Below, one piece after another: positions 25,726-34,382 of a stretch of DNA of 64,000 nucleotides. Numbering within the stretch: position 1 is the first letter of the stretch; each line of letters opens with the position of its first letter. The DNA is taken from contig JBMHDN010000013.1 of assembly GCA_049889355.1 (NCBI GenBank), positions 25,200-89,199 of the forward strand, in the 5' to 3' direction. This DNA comes from JBMHDN01 sp049889355 (GTDB taxonomy: Bacteria > Pseudomonadota > Alphaproteobacteria > Puniceispirillales > Puniceispirillaceae). Below the pieces are notes generated by a model. That model made no database searches and was not told the origin of the DNA. It was given only the letters and a program-made list of their open reading frames with translations. The position numbers were made by a program, and so were the translations under genes.

Positions 25726-25775
25726 AGCATGCCAGCTTGTGTGAAGTCTAATTTTTCGAGGATATAGCCTTCGCT

Positions 25776-26216
25776 TTAATTATCCGTACAGTCCTGACAT
25801 TGCCCATAAATCTCAATAATCGACCGGTCTGGCAGAAATCCGTTCTTGCTGGGTATCGCGGCAATATTTTGTGCCAGCGTTTCATCAAGATGTTCTGTGA
25901 CATGGCCGCAATCATTGCAGATAGCAAAGATAGGCGTGACTTTATGATGGCGCGCACAACAGGCAGTCCAGGCATTCAAGCTCTCAAGACGGTGGACTAG
26001 ACCCAAGCTGGCGAGCTGATCCAATGTGCGGTAAATTTGCAAAGGTGCGCTAAATCCGTGATCACGCAATTTGTCCAACAGCGAATAAGCACCAAGTGGC
26101 TGTTTTGCACGGGCCAGCGTTTCAAATAAAGCGGACTGCTTCTTATTCAGTTCAATTTTCTGTTTATGATGTTCAGTCATCAGTGGTTCACTTTTGATGC
26201 AAGATAGGTGCCTCAT
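25776..26216 (-). CDS. zur: Zinc uptake regulator Zur (Fur family)
   Basis: A 146-residue Fur-family repressor. The winged helix (ALFETLARAKQPLGAYSLLDKL; APLQIYRTLDQLASLGLVHRLES) is followed by the cysteine-rich zinc site CNDCGHV and the C-terminal CQDC, typical of Zur. It should repress zinc-uptake genes when zinc is plentiful. The ATG at 26216 overlaps the stop of znuB as ATGA, pointing to translational coupling; an internal ATG at 26180 is an alternative start. Operon order is znuC, znuB, zur, with divergent znuA. Confidence 0.93.
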   Translation of the reverse strand: MRHLSCIKSEPLMTEHHKQKIELNKKQSALFETLARAKQPLGAYSLLDKLRDHGFSAPLQIYRTLDQLASLGLVHRLESLNAWTACCARHHKVTPIFAICNDCGHVTEHLDETLAQNIAAIPSKNGFLPDRSIIEIYGQCQDCTDN

Positions 26217-27028
26217 CCTGTTTTATTCTGACGTTTTCCTAAGAATTTTGAAACAGGTAAAATAGACAGAATGAAACAGCACATTGCAGCTACGACAATG
26301 CTTGGCCCAGCCGGCGTATCCCATCTCAGCGAGCCGCTCAATCCAGCCCAAACCGACAGCGCACCAATAAGAGATGCAAAAACAGCCATCAATTCAGGTG
26401 TGGCTGAAAGACGGCGTGCGCTCGCCGCGGGGATAATCAAAAGGGCCGTGATCAACAGCACGCCAACAAGCTTCATCGATACCGCAATTACAGCTGCAAT
26501 GATGACCATGAAAATCATATTCACAATCTCAGGCTTTGACCCTTCTGCAATCGCCAGATCATAGCTGACAGTGGCTGCAAATAAGGCGCGCCAAATGACC
26601 GCCAACACCCCTAATATCACCGCCCCGCCTATCCAAATGATGGCAATATCTGTCTTTGATATAGCTAGAATATCGCCGAATAAGAAACCCATCAGATCAA
26701 CCCTAACCCAGGTCATAAAGGCCAAAACAACCAGCCCCAAGGCTAAGGTTGAATGCGCCAGCAAACCAAGCAGGGCGTCTGAGGATAAGGTGGCGCGGCG
26801 TTGCAGAAATAAAAGCAGGAACGAGACAGTCAGTGAAATCGCAAATACGCTCAAAGTGATGTTCAATTCTAATAACAGAGCAATCGCCACACCCAGCAAG
26901 GCTGAATGGGATAAGGTGTCGCCAAAATAGGCCAGCCGCCGCCAGATGATAAAACACCCGATAGGCCCAACAACCAGAGCTACCCCAATCCCGCCTATTA
27001 CCGCTCTGGTAAAGAAATCATCAAGCAT
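26213..27028 (-). CDS. znuB: Zinc ABC transporter permease ZnuB
   Basis: A 271-residue integral membrane protein of the ABC-3 family with roughly eight hydrophobic helices. It starts FFTRAVIGGIGVALVVGPIGCFIIWRRLAYFGDTLSHSALLGVAIAL, the conserved first-helix and loop region of ZnuB. ALLIIPAASARRLSATPE lies near the C-terminal third. It forms the membrane channel for Zn(II) import with ZnuC and ZnuA. It lies 36 bp after znuC and overlaps zur by four bases. Confidence 0.95.
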   Translation of the reverse strand: MLDDFFTRAVIGGIGVALVVGPIGCFIIWRRLAYFGDTLSHSALLGVAIALLLELNITLSVFAISLTVSFLLLFLQRRATLSSDALLGLLAHSTLALGLVVLAFMTWVRVDLMGFLFGDILAISKTDIAIIWIGGAVILGVLAVIWRALFAATVSYDLAIAEGSKPEIVNMIFMVIIAAVIAVSMKLVGVLLITALLIIPAASARRLSATPELMAVFASLIGALSVWAGLSGSLRWDTPAGPSIVVAAMCCFILSILPVSKFLGKRQNKTG

Positions 27029-27064
27029 GATTATACATCCCTATATCGCCCGGATATCACCAGA

Positions 27065-27832
27065 TTAAACGATTTTGATATGCGCATGCGGCATATCACC
27101 AGCAGGTTTCACCCGCCCATCTGGCAGATGTTCATGATCATGTTTATGTTCATAAATCGCCAGGCTAGATGCAGCATGCGCACCAAATAATGAGATGAAT
27201 TCCGGATTGGATGTGACATTGGCAGGTGTGCCAGAACAACAGACATGCCCGTTCAGGCAAATCACCCTGTCGGTGGTCGACATCACCACATGCAAATCAT
27301 GTGAAATCAGCAGCACACCACAATCAAGCTGGTTGCGGATAGTTTCAATCAGTTTGTATAAGGCAATTTCCCCATTGAAATCCACCCCTTGCACCGGTTC
27401 ATCAAGCACCAGCAATTCAGGCGAGCGGATAATGGCTCTGGCCAATAAGACACGCTGAAATTCACCGCCTGATAATTTGCTCATCTGAGAATCGGCCAGG
27501 TGAGTTGTTTGTGTGGCTTCAAGCGCCTCTGCCATTTGTTTTGTGCTGGCTTTGTTGGTGAGTTGCAGAAACCGTTTAACGGTTAAGGGCAAGGTCCAAT
27601 TCACATCTAGTTTTTGCGGGACATAGCTGACCTTCAACTGGTCTTTTTGTTGGGCTATGCCTTCATCCGGGCGCATAATGCCGAGCGCGATTTTGGCGGT
27701 GGTGGATTTGCCTGAGCCATTCGGGCCGATCATGGTTACGATCTCACCAGGCTCAACATGCATCGATACCCCGCGGACCAACCATTTATCAGCTCTGCGC
27801 ACACCCACATTTTCCAACGATACAAGCACCAA
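27065..27832 (-). CDS. znuC: Zinc ABC transporter ATP-binding protein ZnuC
   Basis: A 255-residue ABC ATPase with Walker A GPNGSGKSTT, signature LSGGEFQRVLLARAI, Walker B LLVLDEPVQGVD and the switch histidine in LLISHDLHVV. The C-terminus is histidine-rich (YEHKHDHEHLPDG, PHAHIKIV), a trait of ZnuC proteins. It powers zinc import with ZnuB and ZnuA. First gene of the znuC-znuB-zur operon, divergent from znuA with Zur-box-like sequences between them. Confidence 0.95.
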   Translation of the reverse strand: MVLVSLENVGVRRADKWLVRGVSMHVEPGEIVTMIGPNGSGKSTTAKIALGIMRPDEGIAQQKDQLKVSYVPQKLDVNWTLPLTVKRFLQLTNKASTKQMAEALEATQTTHLADSQMSKLSGGEFQRVLLARAIIRSPELLVLDEPVQGVDFNGEIALYKLIETIRNQLDCGVLLISHDLHVVMSTTDRVICLNGHVCCSGTPANVTSNPEFISLFGAHAASSLAIYEHKHDHEHLPDGRVKPAGDMPHAHIKIV

Positions 27833-27895
27833 TTTGACCCTTATCTGTCATTGTGACGCGGTTTTTTAAGTTTTCTATTGATACAGAAATTGGTT

Positions 27896-27925
27896 TGTTA
27901 TAACAATACATGTAATATTATAACA
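27896..27925. promoter_or_regulatory. Two adjacent Zur-box-like sites
   Basis: Between divergent znuC and znuA are TGTTATAACAATACA (27896-27910) and TGTAATATTATAACA (27911-27925), directly abutting. The second differs by about one base from the TGTTATAnTATAACA-type palindrome I associate with alphaproteobacterial Zur. The first contains a perfect TGTTATAACA palindrome. Zur encoded at 25776 is the expected binder, controlling both znuCB-zur and znuA. Confidence 0.7.
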
Positions 27926-27971
27926 TATATTATCTTTTTTTTATCCCCATCTTCTTTATCGGAGCGAAAAG

Positions 27972-29090
27972 ATGCGTTTCATCAAAGCCGCGATTTTGGC
28001 AACCAGCATGCTGTCAGCCAGTACCACATTGGCACATGCAGATGTAAAGGTTGTTGCCTCAATTAAACCTGTTCATTCTCTTGTTTCTGCGGTGATGCAG
28101 GGTGTTGGTACGCCAGATCTGCTGGTCGATGGTGCTGGCTCGCCGCATAATTATGCGCTCAAACCATCACAAGCCAGACAGCTCCAAGAAGCGGATATTA
28201 TATTCTGGGTCGGTCGTGATCTCGAAGCCTTCCTTGAAAATTCAATTGAAAACATTGCCTTAGATGCTATGTCTGTGCCGCTTATGAACGCCCATGATTT
28301 GATCAAGCTGCGCTTTAGAGAAGGCGGCGCTTTTGATGCGCATGGTCATGATGACCATGATGACCATGATGAACACCATGATGACCACCATGATGAACAC
28401 CATGATGAGCAAAAGCATGATGATCACGCTGATCATGATGATCATGGCCATAAGGATGAGCATGATGATCATGGCCATGCGGATGAGCATGAACATGACG
28501 ACCATGACACGCATGATCACGACACGCATGATCACGACGCGCATGATCACGACGCGCATGAACATGGTGTGTTTGATTCGCATATTTGGCTGGATCCGCA
28601 AAATGCCAAAGCATTGGTCCATGAAATTGCAGAACATCTCGCTGAAATCGACCCTGCACATGGCGCGCTTTATGAAGCAAATGCACAAGCGATGATGGAC
28701 AGGTTGGATGCGCTCACCGCTGAAATAGCGGCAGACCTCGCCCCGATTAAAGGCAGAGGCTATGTCGTATTCCATGATGCCTATCAGTATTTTGAAAAGC
28801 GCTTTGGCCTGTCAGCTATCGGCTCTATCACCGTGTCACCAGAAGTCATGCCAGGTGCTGACCGGATCAGAGAATTACAGCAAAAGGTTAGAAAGCTGGA
28901 TGCAACTTGTGTCTTCTCAGAACCTCAATTTCAGCCAAAGCTGGTCTTAACGGTAACTGAAAATACCAATGCTGGTTCTGCTGTGCTCGACCCGCTGGGG
29001 GCCACCATCAAAGATGGAGCTGAGCTGTATTTCACCCTGATGCGCAATATGGCGGCATCTCTTAAAACGTGCCTTCAAAAAAACAGCTGA
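27972..29090 (+). CDS. znuA: Zinc ABC transporter substrate-binding protein ZnuA
   Basis: A 372-residue periplasmic zinc-binding protein with signal peptide MRFIKAAILATSMLSASTTLAHA. Conserved metal ligands are in GSPHNYALKPSQ, DSHIWLDPQNAKA and YVVFHDAYQYFEKRFGL. Between residues about 120 and 200 is an exceptionally long Asp/His-rich loop with DDHDEHH-type repeats, expected to bind several zinc ions loosely and hand them to the main site. It is divergent from znuC with paired Zur-like boxes between. A perfect hairpin about 75 bp downstream may end the transcript. Confidence 0.95.
   Translation: MRFIKAAILATSMLSASTTLAHADVKVVASIKPVHSLVSAVMQGVGTPDLLVDGAGSPHNYALKPSQARQLQEADIIFWVGRDLEAFLENSIENIALDAMSVPLMNAHDLIKLRFREGGAFDAHGHDDHDDHDEHHDDHHDEHHDEQKHDDHADHDDHGHKDEHDDHGHADEHEHDDHDTHDHDTHDHDAHDHDAHEHGVFDSHIWLDPQNAKALVHEIAEHLAEIDPAHGALYEANAQAMMDRLDALTAEIAADLAPIKGRGYVVFHDAYQYFEKRFGLSAIGSITVSPEVMPGADRIRELQQKVRKLDATCVFSEPQFQPKLVLTVTENTNAGSAVLDPLGATIKDGAELYFTLMRNMAASLKTCLQKNS
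28338..28566. repeat. Histidine/aspartate codon repeats inside znuA
   Basis: Short degenerate repeats such as GATGACCATGATGAA and CATGATCACGAC encode the metal-binding loop of ZnuA. The units are 9-18 bp and imperfect. They create long spurious open frames on the other strand and are prone to copy-number change. Confidence 0.8.
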
Positions 29091-29452
29091 GTTAAAAACA
29101 GACCAACACAACATCAAAAATCGTAAAAAGCAATCTGCTCATATAAGGGTTCTTTTGCGCGATGCAGGCAGGCTTGAAGATCAGAGCCTGCCTGATTCTT
29201 TTGGCCTGCCAGGTGGCTTGCATAAACATCGGCAGAACCGGCCCCGTTTTACATCATTTGCGAAAAAAGCCAGTGATCGCCCCCTTGTCAGTGCGGGTAA
29301 TGACCTTCTGAGCCTCCAAAAACCGCTGATTTCAGGAATTTTTGTCGTTTTTTCATATTAGTAGAAGATAATTCAGAAAATTTTGTCTATACTGTCTGCC
29401 TTGCAATGAGATTGGCCTCATTGAGATTGAAATAGTGGATGAGTGAGTTGTG
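29091..29452. other. Intergenic region without a convincing gene
   Basis: This 362-bp space lies between znuA and the helicase gene. It holds a terminator-like hairpin (29165-29194) and an A/T-rich stretch (about 29340-29400) suitable for a promoter. A small AATGAG/CTCATT stem lies at 29405-29422, just before the helicase start. A 68-codon open frame at 29155-29361 has no ribosome-binding site, no recognisable motif and runs through the hairpin, so I do not call it. Confidence 0.5.
29165..29194 (+). terminator. Candidate terminator of znuA
   Basis: A perfect 10-bp stem, CAGGCAGGCT paired with AGCCTGCCTG, has a 10-base loop and is followed by ATTCTTTT. The T-rich tail is short, so termination strength is uncertain. 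It is 75 bp after the znuA stop. Confidence 0.55.
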
Positions 29453-31279
29453 ATGGATCTGCGTCGTTGGCAGCAGGAAATAATTGACGGGCTTCCAGAT
29501 ATCTTAAAAGCCCATCGCCGCTTTATTGTCAAAGCACCGACAGGGGCAGGCAAAACAGTGCTGGCCAGTGAAATCATCCGCCAGTTCTACAAAGGCCAAA
29601 AGGTTATTGTGTTGTGTCACAGGCTGGTTTTATTAGAGCAGCTTGAGCGTGCGCTGGCCAAAGAACATCGGGTCTGTAAACTTAATCTGAATCATTCTGA
29701 AGCCGCCTTCTCAGATTATGATGTGTTGCTCTCCACCAGCACGCGCGCGCGCGATATTCTTGATGAAGCGATTGAACAAGCCAGCCTTGTCATCATTGAT
29801 GAGGCCCACCGTGTCTCACCAAATGGGACAGGCTATAAGCGTATTCTAGATTGTTTTATGGAACGCGGACGCCCAGATGCGCACCTGCTCGGCCTGACTG
29901 CATCACCAGAAAGACGGACTGCTGATCAGCGCGATCAGCTCTCCATGGCCTTTGATGCGATTATCGATGGCGCGGATATGAATCAGCTCTTTGATGAGGG
30001 GATTTTGGTGCGCCCGCATTACCGCCCGCATTTCATTCATGATCTGGAATTAGGCGCCATTGATATTTCCAGCGGTGATTTTCCAGTGGCCAAACTGGCC
30101 CCTGCCATTATCAAATCCTCGATGATCAGCCATGCGTGTTCCATCTATCTTGAAGAACGTGAAAAGGCCAGCCCAAAGCCTGTTTCAGCCTGGTTCTGTC
30201 CGGATGTGACAGTGGCTGAGACAACTGTTGAAGCGATTGAGGAGCTGGGGATTTCGGTCACGCTGATCACCGCCAGCACGCCGATTAAAGAGCGGATGCA
30301 GATGCTGGCTGATCACGCTGAAGGCCGCGTTGAGGCGGTGGTTTCTGTTGGTGTTCTAGCAGAAGGGTGGGACAACCCGCATTGTAATATCATTGTGCAT
30401 ATGCGCCCAACTCTCTCCAAGGTCTTATGGGGCCAGTCAGTGGGGCGGGGCCTGCGCTCTGCGCCAGATAAATCATCTTGTGTGGTCATCGATGTCTCCT
30501 CAAACTGGTCTACTTTTGGGCCAGTGGAACAACTCCAATGGTCTCTCTGGTCTCACCGTGGCTCTTATTTGAAATTCAAAAACCGGTTTGAATGGATTGC
30601 CCAGCAACCGGTGGATGAACAATCCAGCTATTTTCTGTGCGATAACAAGCTGGGTTCTGGCCTACGCTGTTCTCATATCTATCTGAAAGATAAATTTGCA
30701 GATACAGGCTGTCCGGTCTGTGGCTCTTATTCAGCGATTGATATCCATAAAGAACAGAAAATGGACAGCTCGATTAATGATATTGGTCTGCACCGGCTGT
30801 TCTTTGAGCGGATCCCGCAAGTCTATGGTGAGATGAACCATTCTATCTGGCGTACGCTCGGTCAGACCGCCTGGACAGGGGCTGAAAAATCAGAATTGAT
30901 TTTCCTTGCTTTCTGTAAGGCTTTTGAGTTGGTGAGCGGAGATGTCTCACGCTCTGATTCCGAGTTCTGGCATTATACGCTGGAAGGTGAAGCAGAGCTG
31001 CGTCATTTCCTGGTTTCAAACAAGGTTCAAATCGTCAAACAAGATGATTTCCAGCATGAAATTCTGGTAGATGGGCTGATGCATGGTCGGCGGGTGCGTG
31101 CCCTTCAGGCCAATCACGGCATTCTCTTATGTGGTGAGCAGTTTGAAACAGGCTCAGAAGAAGTGCTCGAGCGCAAATATCAGCGGGCGTTGCAGATCAT
31201 TGAGCGGATCTCGATCATGGGTTGCTCGAAACAAGATAATCTGCCTTACTTCAAAGCCGGTGACGTGCTTGCCAATTAA
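29453..31279 (+). CDS. Superfamily II DEAD/DEAH-box helicase
   Basis: About 608 residues. The ResIII/DEAD N-terminal lobe has RRWQQEIIDG, Walker A APTGAGKTVLA, the DEAH box VIIDEAHR and motif III LTASPER. The C-terminal lobe has GVLAEGWDNP and QSVGRGLRS (motif VI). Beyond residue about 400 comes a region with CSHIYLKD and CPVCG, a possible zinc knuckle, and a unique tail. This architecture is found in RadD/YejH-like helicases linked to DNA repair, though the match is general. A GTG at 29450 immediately precedes the chosen ATG. It lies upstream of rpe and thrC with no obvious functional link. Confidence 0.88.
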   Translation: MDLRRWQQEIIDGLPDILKAHRRFIVKAPTGAGKTVLASEIIRQFYKGQKVIVLCHRLVLLEQLERALAKEHRVCKLNLNHSEAAFSDYDVLLSTSTRARDILDEAIEQASLVIIDEAHRVSPNGTGYKRILDCFMERGRPDAHLLGLTASPERRTADQRDQLSMAFDAIIDGADMNQLFDEGILVRPHYRPHFIHDLELGAIDISSGDFPVAKLAPAIIKSSMISHACSIYLEEREKASPKPVSAWFCPDVTVAETTVEAIEELGISVTLITASTPIKERMQMLADHAEGRVEAVVSVGVLAEGWDNPHCNIIVHMRPTLSKVLWGQSVGRGLRSAPDKSSCVVIDVSSNWSTFGPVEQLQWSLWSHRGSYLKFKNRFEWIAQQPVDEQSSYFLCDNKLGSGLRCSHIYLKDKFADTGCPVCGSYSAIDIHKEQKMDSSINDIGLHRLFFERIPQVYGEMNHSIWRTLGQTAWTGAEKSELIFLAFCKAFELVSGDVSRSDSEFWHYTLEGEAELRHFLVSNKVQIVKQDDFQHEILVDGLMHGRRVRALQANHGILLCGEQFETGSEEVLERKYQRALQIIERISIMGCSKQDNLPYFKAGDVLAN

Positions 31280-31324
31280 GGGTTATCCCCTCACAGACAG
31301 ATATTTTTCAAAGGGAAAAGGACC

Positions 31325-31990
31325 ATGTCTGACATTATCATTGCCCCTTCTATTCTTGCCTCTGATTTCAGCCAGCTTGGCGCAGAAATCGCGGCTATTG
31401 ACGCCGCAGGTGCTGACTGGATTCATCTGGATGTGATGGATGGGCATTTTGTTCCTAACCTCACTTTTGGACCGCCGATTATTCAGGCGGTGCGCGGGTC
31501 GAGCAAGAAGTTTTTTGATGCGCATCTGATGGTCGAGCGGCCAGATGATTTGCTAGCTGCTTATGCCAAAGCAGGCTGTGATGGTATCACCGTGCATCTT
31601 GAAGCGGCCACCCATCTGGACCGCAGCCTGAGCGCTATTCGTGAATTGGGATGCCGTGCAGGTGTTGCGCTGAACCCGCATAGTTCGATTGAGGCACTGG
31701 CCCATGTGATTGACAGGCTAGATTTGATCTTGGTGATGACTGTCAATCCTGGCTTTGGCGGACAATCCTTTATCTCCGCCATGTTGGATAAGATTAAAGC
31801 TGTGCGCGCCTTAATTGGCACGCGTCCTATCCAGCTGCAGGTTGATGGCGGGGTTACAGCCGATAATGCAGGTCTGGTTGCCGCGGCAGGTGCCAATAAT
31901 CTGGTCGCAGGTTCTGCTGTTTTTAAAGGTGGTTCGTCAGCCTATCAGGCCAATATCAGTGCGATCCGCAGCGCTGCTGAACAGGCATAA
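31325..31990 (+). CDS. rpe: Ribulose-phosphate 3-epimerase
   Basis: A 221-residue TIM-barrel enzyme interconverting ribulose 5-phosphate and xylulose 5-phosphate in the pentose phosphate pathway. Family motifs are IAPSILASDFSQLG at the start, DWIHLDVMDGHFVPNLTFG with the metal-binding His and Asp, VMTVNPGFGGQSF, and QVDGGVTADNA with the second catalytic aspartate. Length is normal. AAGGGAAAAGGACC upstream supports the start. thrC follows by 13 bp. Confidence 0.96.
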   Translation: MSDIIIAPSILASDFSQLGAEIAAIDAAGADWIHLDVMDGHFVPNLTFGPPIIQAVRGSSKKFFDAHLMVERPDDLLAAYAKAGCDGITVHLEAATHLDRSLSAIRELGCRAGVALNPHSSIEALAHVIDRLDLILVMTVNPGFGGQSFISAMLDKIKAVRALIGTRPIQLQVDGGVTADNAGLVAAAGANNLVAGSAVFKGGSSAYQANISAIRSAAEQA

Positions 31991-32003
31991 AGGATAAGAG
32001 ACC

Positions 32004-33224
32004 ATGGCTGATTTTGTCTCGCATCTTGAATGTAGCCTCACCGGTGAGATTTATGAAAAGAACAAAGTGCATGGGCTATCTCGTGCCGGTCGGCCTTTAT
32101 TGGTGCGCTATGATTTAGATAAGCTGAAAAACAGCATCAGCAAGACAGATATTACAAAGAGCGAGGCGGCTGGCTTTTGGCGTTATGCCCCTTTTCTGCC
32201 AGTATCTGACGCGGCCAGCCGGATTTCACTGGGCGAGGTGATGACACCGCTGATGCCGCTGAAATCAGCTGAAAAATTAGGTGGTCAGTCAGGTAAGGTT
32301 TTGGTGAAAGATGAGGGACGTCTGCCAACCGGGTCTTTTAAAGCCAGAGGGCTGGCACTGGCGGTCTCGATGGCCCATCAGTTTGGCCTTGACCATCTGG
32401 CCATTCCAACAAATGGCAATGCCGGTGCAGCTATGGCAGCCTATGCCCGTCAGGCTGGGATGAAGGCCACGGTGCTCTGTCCGTCCGATACGCCAGATAT
32501 CAATATTCGTGAAATTCAGCTTCAAGGCGCAGATACTTATCTGGTGAACGGGCTGATCAATGATTGTGGCAAGATTGTCGGCGAAGGCAAAGAAGCCACC
32601 GGTTGGTTTGATGTCTCAACGTTAAAAGAGCCTTATCGTATTGAAGGCAAAAAAACCATGGGGCTAGAGCTGGCTGAGCAATTAGGCTGGCGCCTGCCAG
32701 ATGCAATTTTCTATCCCACCGGCGGCGGGACAGGCCTAATCGGCATGTGGAAAGCTTTTGCTGAATTGGCAGAAATAGGCTGGATTACAGGCAAAATGCC
32801 AAAAATGTTTGCGATTCAAGCTGAGGGTTGTGCCCCGATAGTGCGCGCCTATGATGCAGGCGAAGAGCATGCGCCGCTCTGGCAAGATGCGCACACGGTG
32901 GCGGCCGGTATTCGGGTGCCTGTTGCGGTCGGTGATTTCTTGATCCTGCGGGCGGTGCGCGAATCTGGTGGTGCCGCGCTTAGCGTATCAGATGCTGAAT
33001 TGATGCAATGGCGTGATGATATTGCCGCAGATGAAGGGGTCTTGCTCTGCCCAGAAGGCGCCGCCACCGCAGCTGGCTATCAAAAAGCACTGGCACAAGG
33101 GCTGGTTCAGCCTTCTGATAAGGTGGTGTTGTTTAATTGCGCAACAGGCCTGAAATATCCGATGCCAGCGGTTGCCGGGCAGTTAGACAAAAACCAGCCT
33201 ATCGAGTACAGCCAGTTTACCTGA
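32004..33224 (+). CDS. thrC: Threonine synthase
   Basis: A 406-residue fold-type II PLP enzyme. KDEGRLPTGSFKARG contains the PLP lysine, IPTNGNAGAAMAAYARQAGM forms the cofactor-phosphate pocket region, and PTGGGTGLIGMWKAF is the glycine-rich phosphate-binding loop. The N-terminal segment (FVSHLECSLTGEIY) resembles the long-form threonine synthases that accept O-phosphohomoserine. It forms threonine and phosphate. Other threonine-dehydratase-like functions are possible but less likely with this N-terminus. It is 13 bp downstream of rpe, probably the same transcript. Confidence 0.9.
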   Translation: MADFVSHLECSLTGEIYEKNKVHGLSRAGRPLLVRYDLDKLKNSISKTDITKSEAAGFWRYAPFLPVSDAASRISLGEVMTPLMPLKSAEKLGGQSGKVLVKDEGRLPTGSFKARGLALAVSMAHQFGLDHLAIPTNGNAGAAMAAYARQAGMKATVLCPSDTPDINIREIQLQGADTYLVNGLINDCGKIVGEGKEATGWFDVSTLKEPYRIEGKKTMGLELAEQLGWRLPDAIFYPTGGGTGLIGMWKAFAELAEIGWITGKMPKMFAIQAEGCAPIVRAYDAGEEHAPLWQDAHTVAAGIRVPVAVGDFLILRAVRESGGAALSVSDAELMQWRDDIAADEGVLLCPEGAATAAGYQKALAQGLVQPSDKVVLFNCATGLKYPMPAVAGQLDKNQPIEYSQFT

Positions 33225-33230
33225 TAGCGA

Positions 33231-34235
33231 TCAGCTGTCCTTTTTGCCTTCTTGCATCTGATTTTGATGATGGCTGCGTTTGGCCCCGATGTGATCTTCG
33301 CCGCGCTTTTGGGCCAGCTGAACTTGTTTTTGGCGTTCTGAAAAACGGGCACGCTGCTCAGGGCTGGTCTCGTTGATGCAATGCGGACAGCTGATGCCTT
33401 TGTGATAGGCATTGCTTTTTAAATCAGCTTCAGAGAGCGGCATGCGACAGGCATGACACATCTCATACTGGCCTTTTTCAAGCTGGTGATTAACCGCCAC
33501 TCGGTTATCAAAGACAAAGCACTCGCCTTCAAACAGCGAATCAGCTTCTTCTACCTCTTCAAAATATTTCAAAATACCGCCTTTGAGGTGATAGACATCC
33601 TCAAAGCCGATTTGCTTCATCAGGGCTGTTGATTTTTCGCAACGGATACCGCCTGTGCAATACATCGCCACTTTTTTTGGCCGCTCTGAGTCTGGTTTTT
33701 CGGCCAGTTCTTGTTTCAGATTCTCAGCCCAGGCTGGAAAATCGCGAAAGCTGACGGTAAAGGGATTGACCGCATTTTTAAACTGGCCAATTGCGACCTC
33801 ATAATCATTGCGTGTATCGACCAACAGCACATCTGGCGCACTGATCAGCGCATTCCAATCTTCAGGCTTTACATAAGTGCCGGTCATTTTCGCCGGCTCT
33901 ACTTCAGGCCGGCCCATTGAGACGATTTCTTTTTTCAGCCGGACTTTCATCCGGTGAAATGGCGCTGTTTGATGGATGGCGTATTTCACCTCGATATCAT
34001 CGAATTCTGGTGTATCATCCAGCCATTCCAAGAGCGCGCGCACCCCTGCATAGCGTCCTGAAATTGTCCCGTTCAACCCTTCATGGGCAATCAGCAAGGT
34101 CCCGCAAAGCCCGGCTTTCTGACAGATATCTTTTAAAGCCGCCTGCCAGTCTTCCAGCTGGTCAAGCGTCACAAATTTATATAATGCGGCAACGATGTGG
34201 TCATCGCTCTGCGGAAGATTGTCCAATGCGTCCAT
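33231..34235 (-). CDS. trhO: tRNA uridine(34) hydroxylase TrhO (rhodanese domain)
   Basis: About 334 residues. The N-terminal ALYKFVTLDQLEDWQAALKDIC and IAHEGLNGTISG form the acylphosphatase-like domain. The rhodanese domain has LLVDTRNDYEVAIGQF and the active-site loop MYCTGGIRCEKSTALM, where the first cysteine is catalytic. A cysteine-rich tail (CHACRMPL, CPHCIN) follows. TrhO (formerly YceA) hydroxylates uridine 34 of certain tRNAs. The frame runs upstream to 34409, but family proteins start near MDALDNLPQ, so ATG 34235 is chosen. It converges with thrC. Confidence 0.92.
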   Translation of the reverse strand: MDALDNLPQSDDHIVAALYKFVTLDQLEDWQAALKDICQKAGLCGTLLIAHEGLNGTISGRYAGVRALLEWLDDTPEFDDIEVKYAIHQTAPFHRMKVRLKKEIVSMGRPEVEPAKMTGTYVKPEDWNALISAPDVLLVDTRNDYEVAIGQFKNAVNPFTVSFRDFPAWAENLKQELAEKPDSERPKKVAMYCTGGIRCEKSTALMKQIGFEDVYHLKGGILKYFEEVEEADSLFEGECFVFDNRVAVNHQLEKGQYEMCHACRMPLSEADLKSNAYHKGISCPHCINETSPEQRARFSERQKQVQLAQKRGEDHIGAKRSHHQNQMQEGKKDS

Positions 34236-34382
34236 TTTGCCAGTCCGTCTTATGGCTTTATATCCTGAGCCTGCTCTATCACCGCATCTCGTGCTATGAG
34301 AGATGATAAAGCTTGATTTGGCGCCTGATCTAGCACAGATTTCACACATCAAACAAGCAAGAGAGATGATTGGACAGCCTGA

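Noticed and set aside
28338..28566. Possible CRISPR-like array
   Set aside because: Units are 9-18 bp, have no unique spacers and encode protein; no cas genes are present.
28260..28775. Long open frames on both strands over the znuA histidine-rich region
   Set aside because: They arise from the short-period His/Asp codon repeats; the ZnuA frame has the signal peptide, conserved ligands and ribosome-binding position.
29155..29361. 68-codon frame between znuA and the helicase
   Set aside because: No ribosome-binding site or family motif, and it crosses a perfect hairpin.
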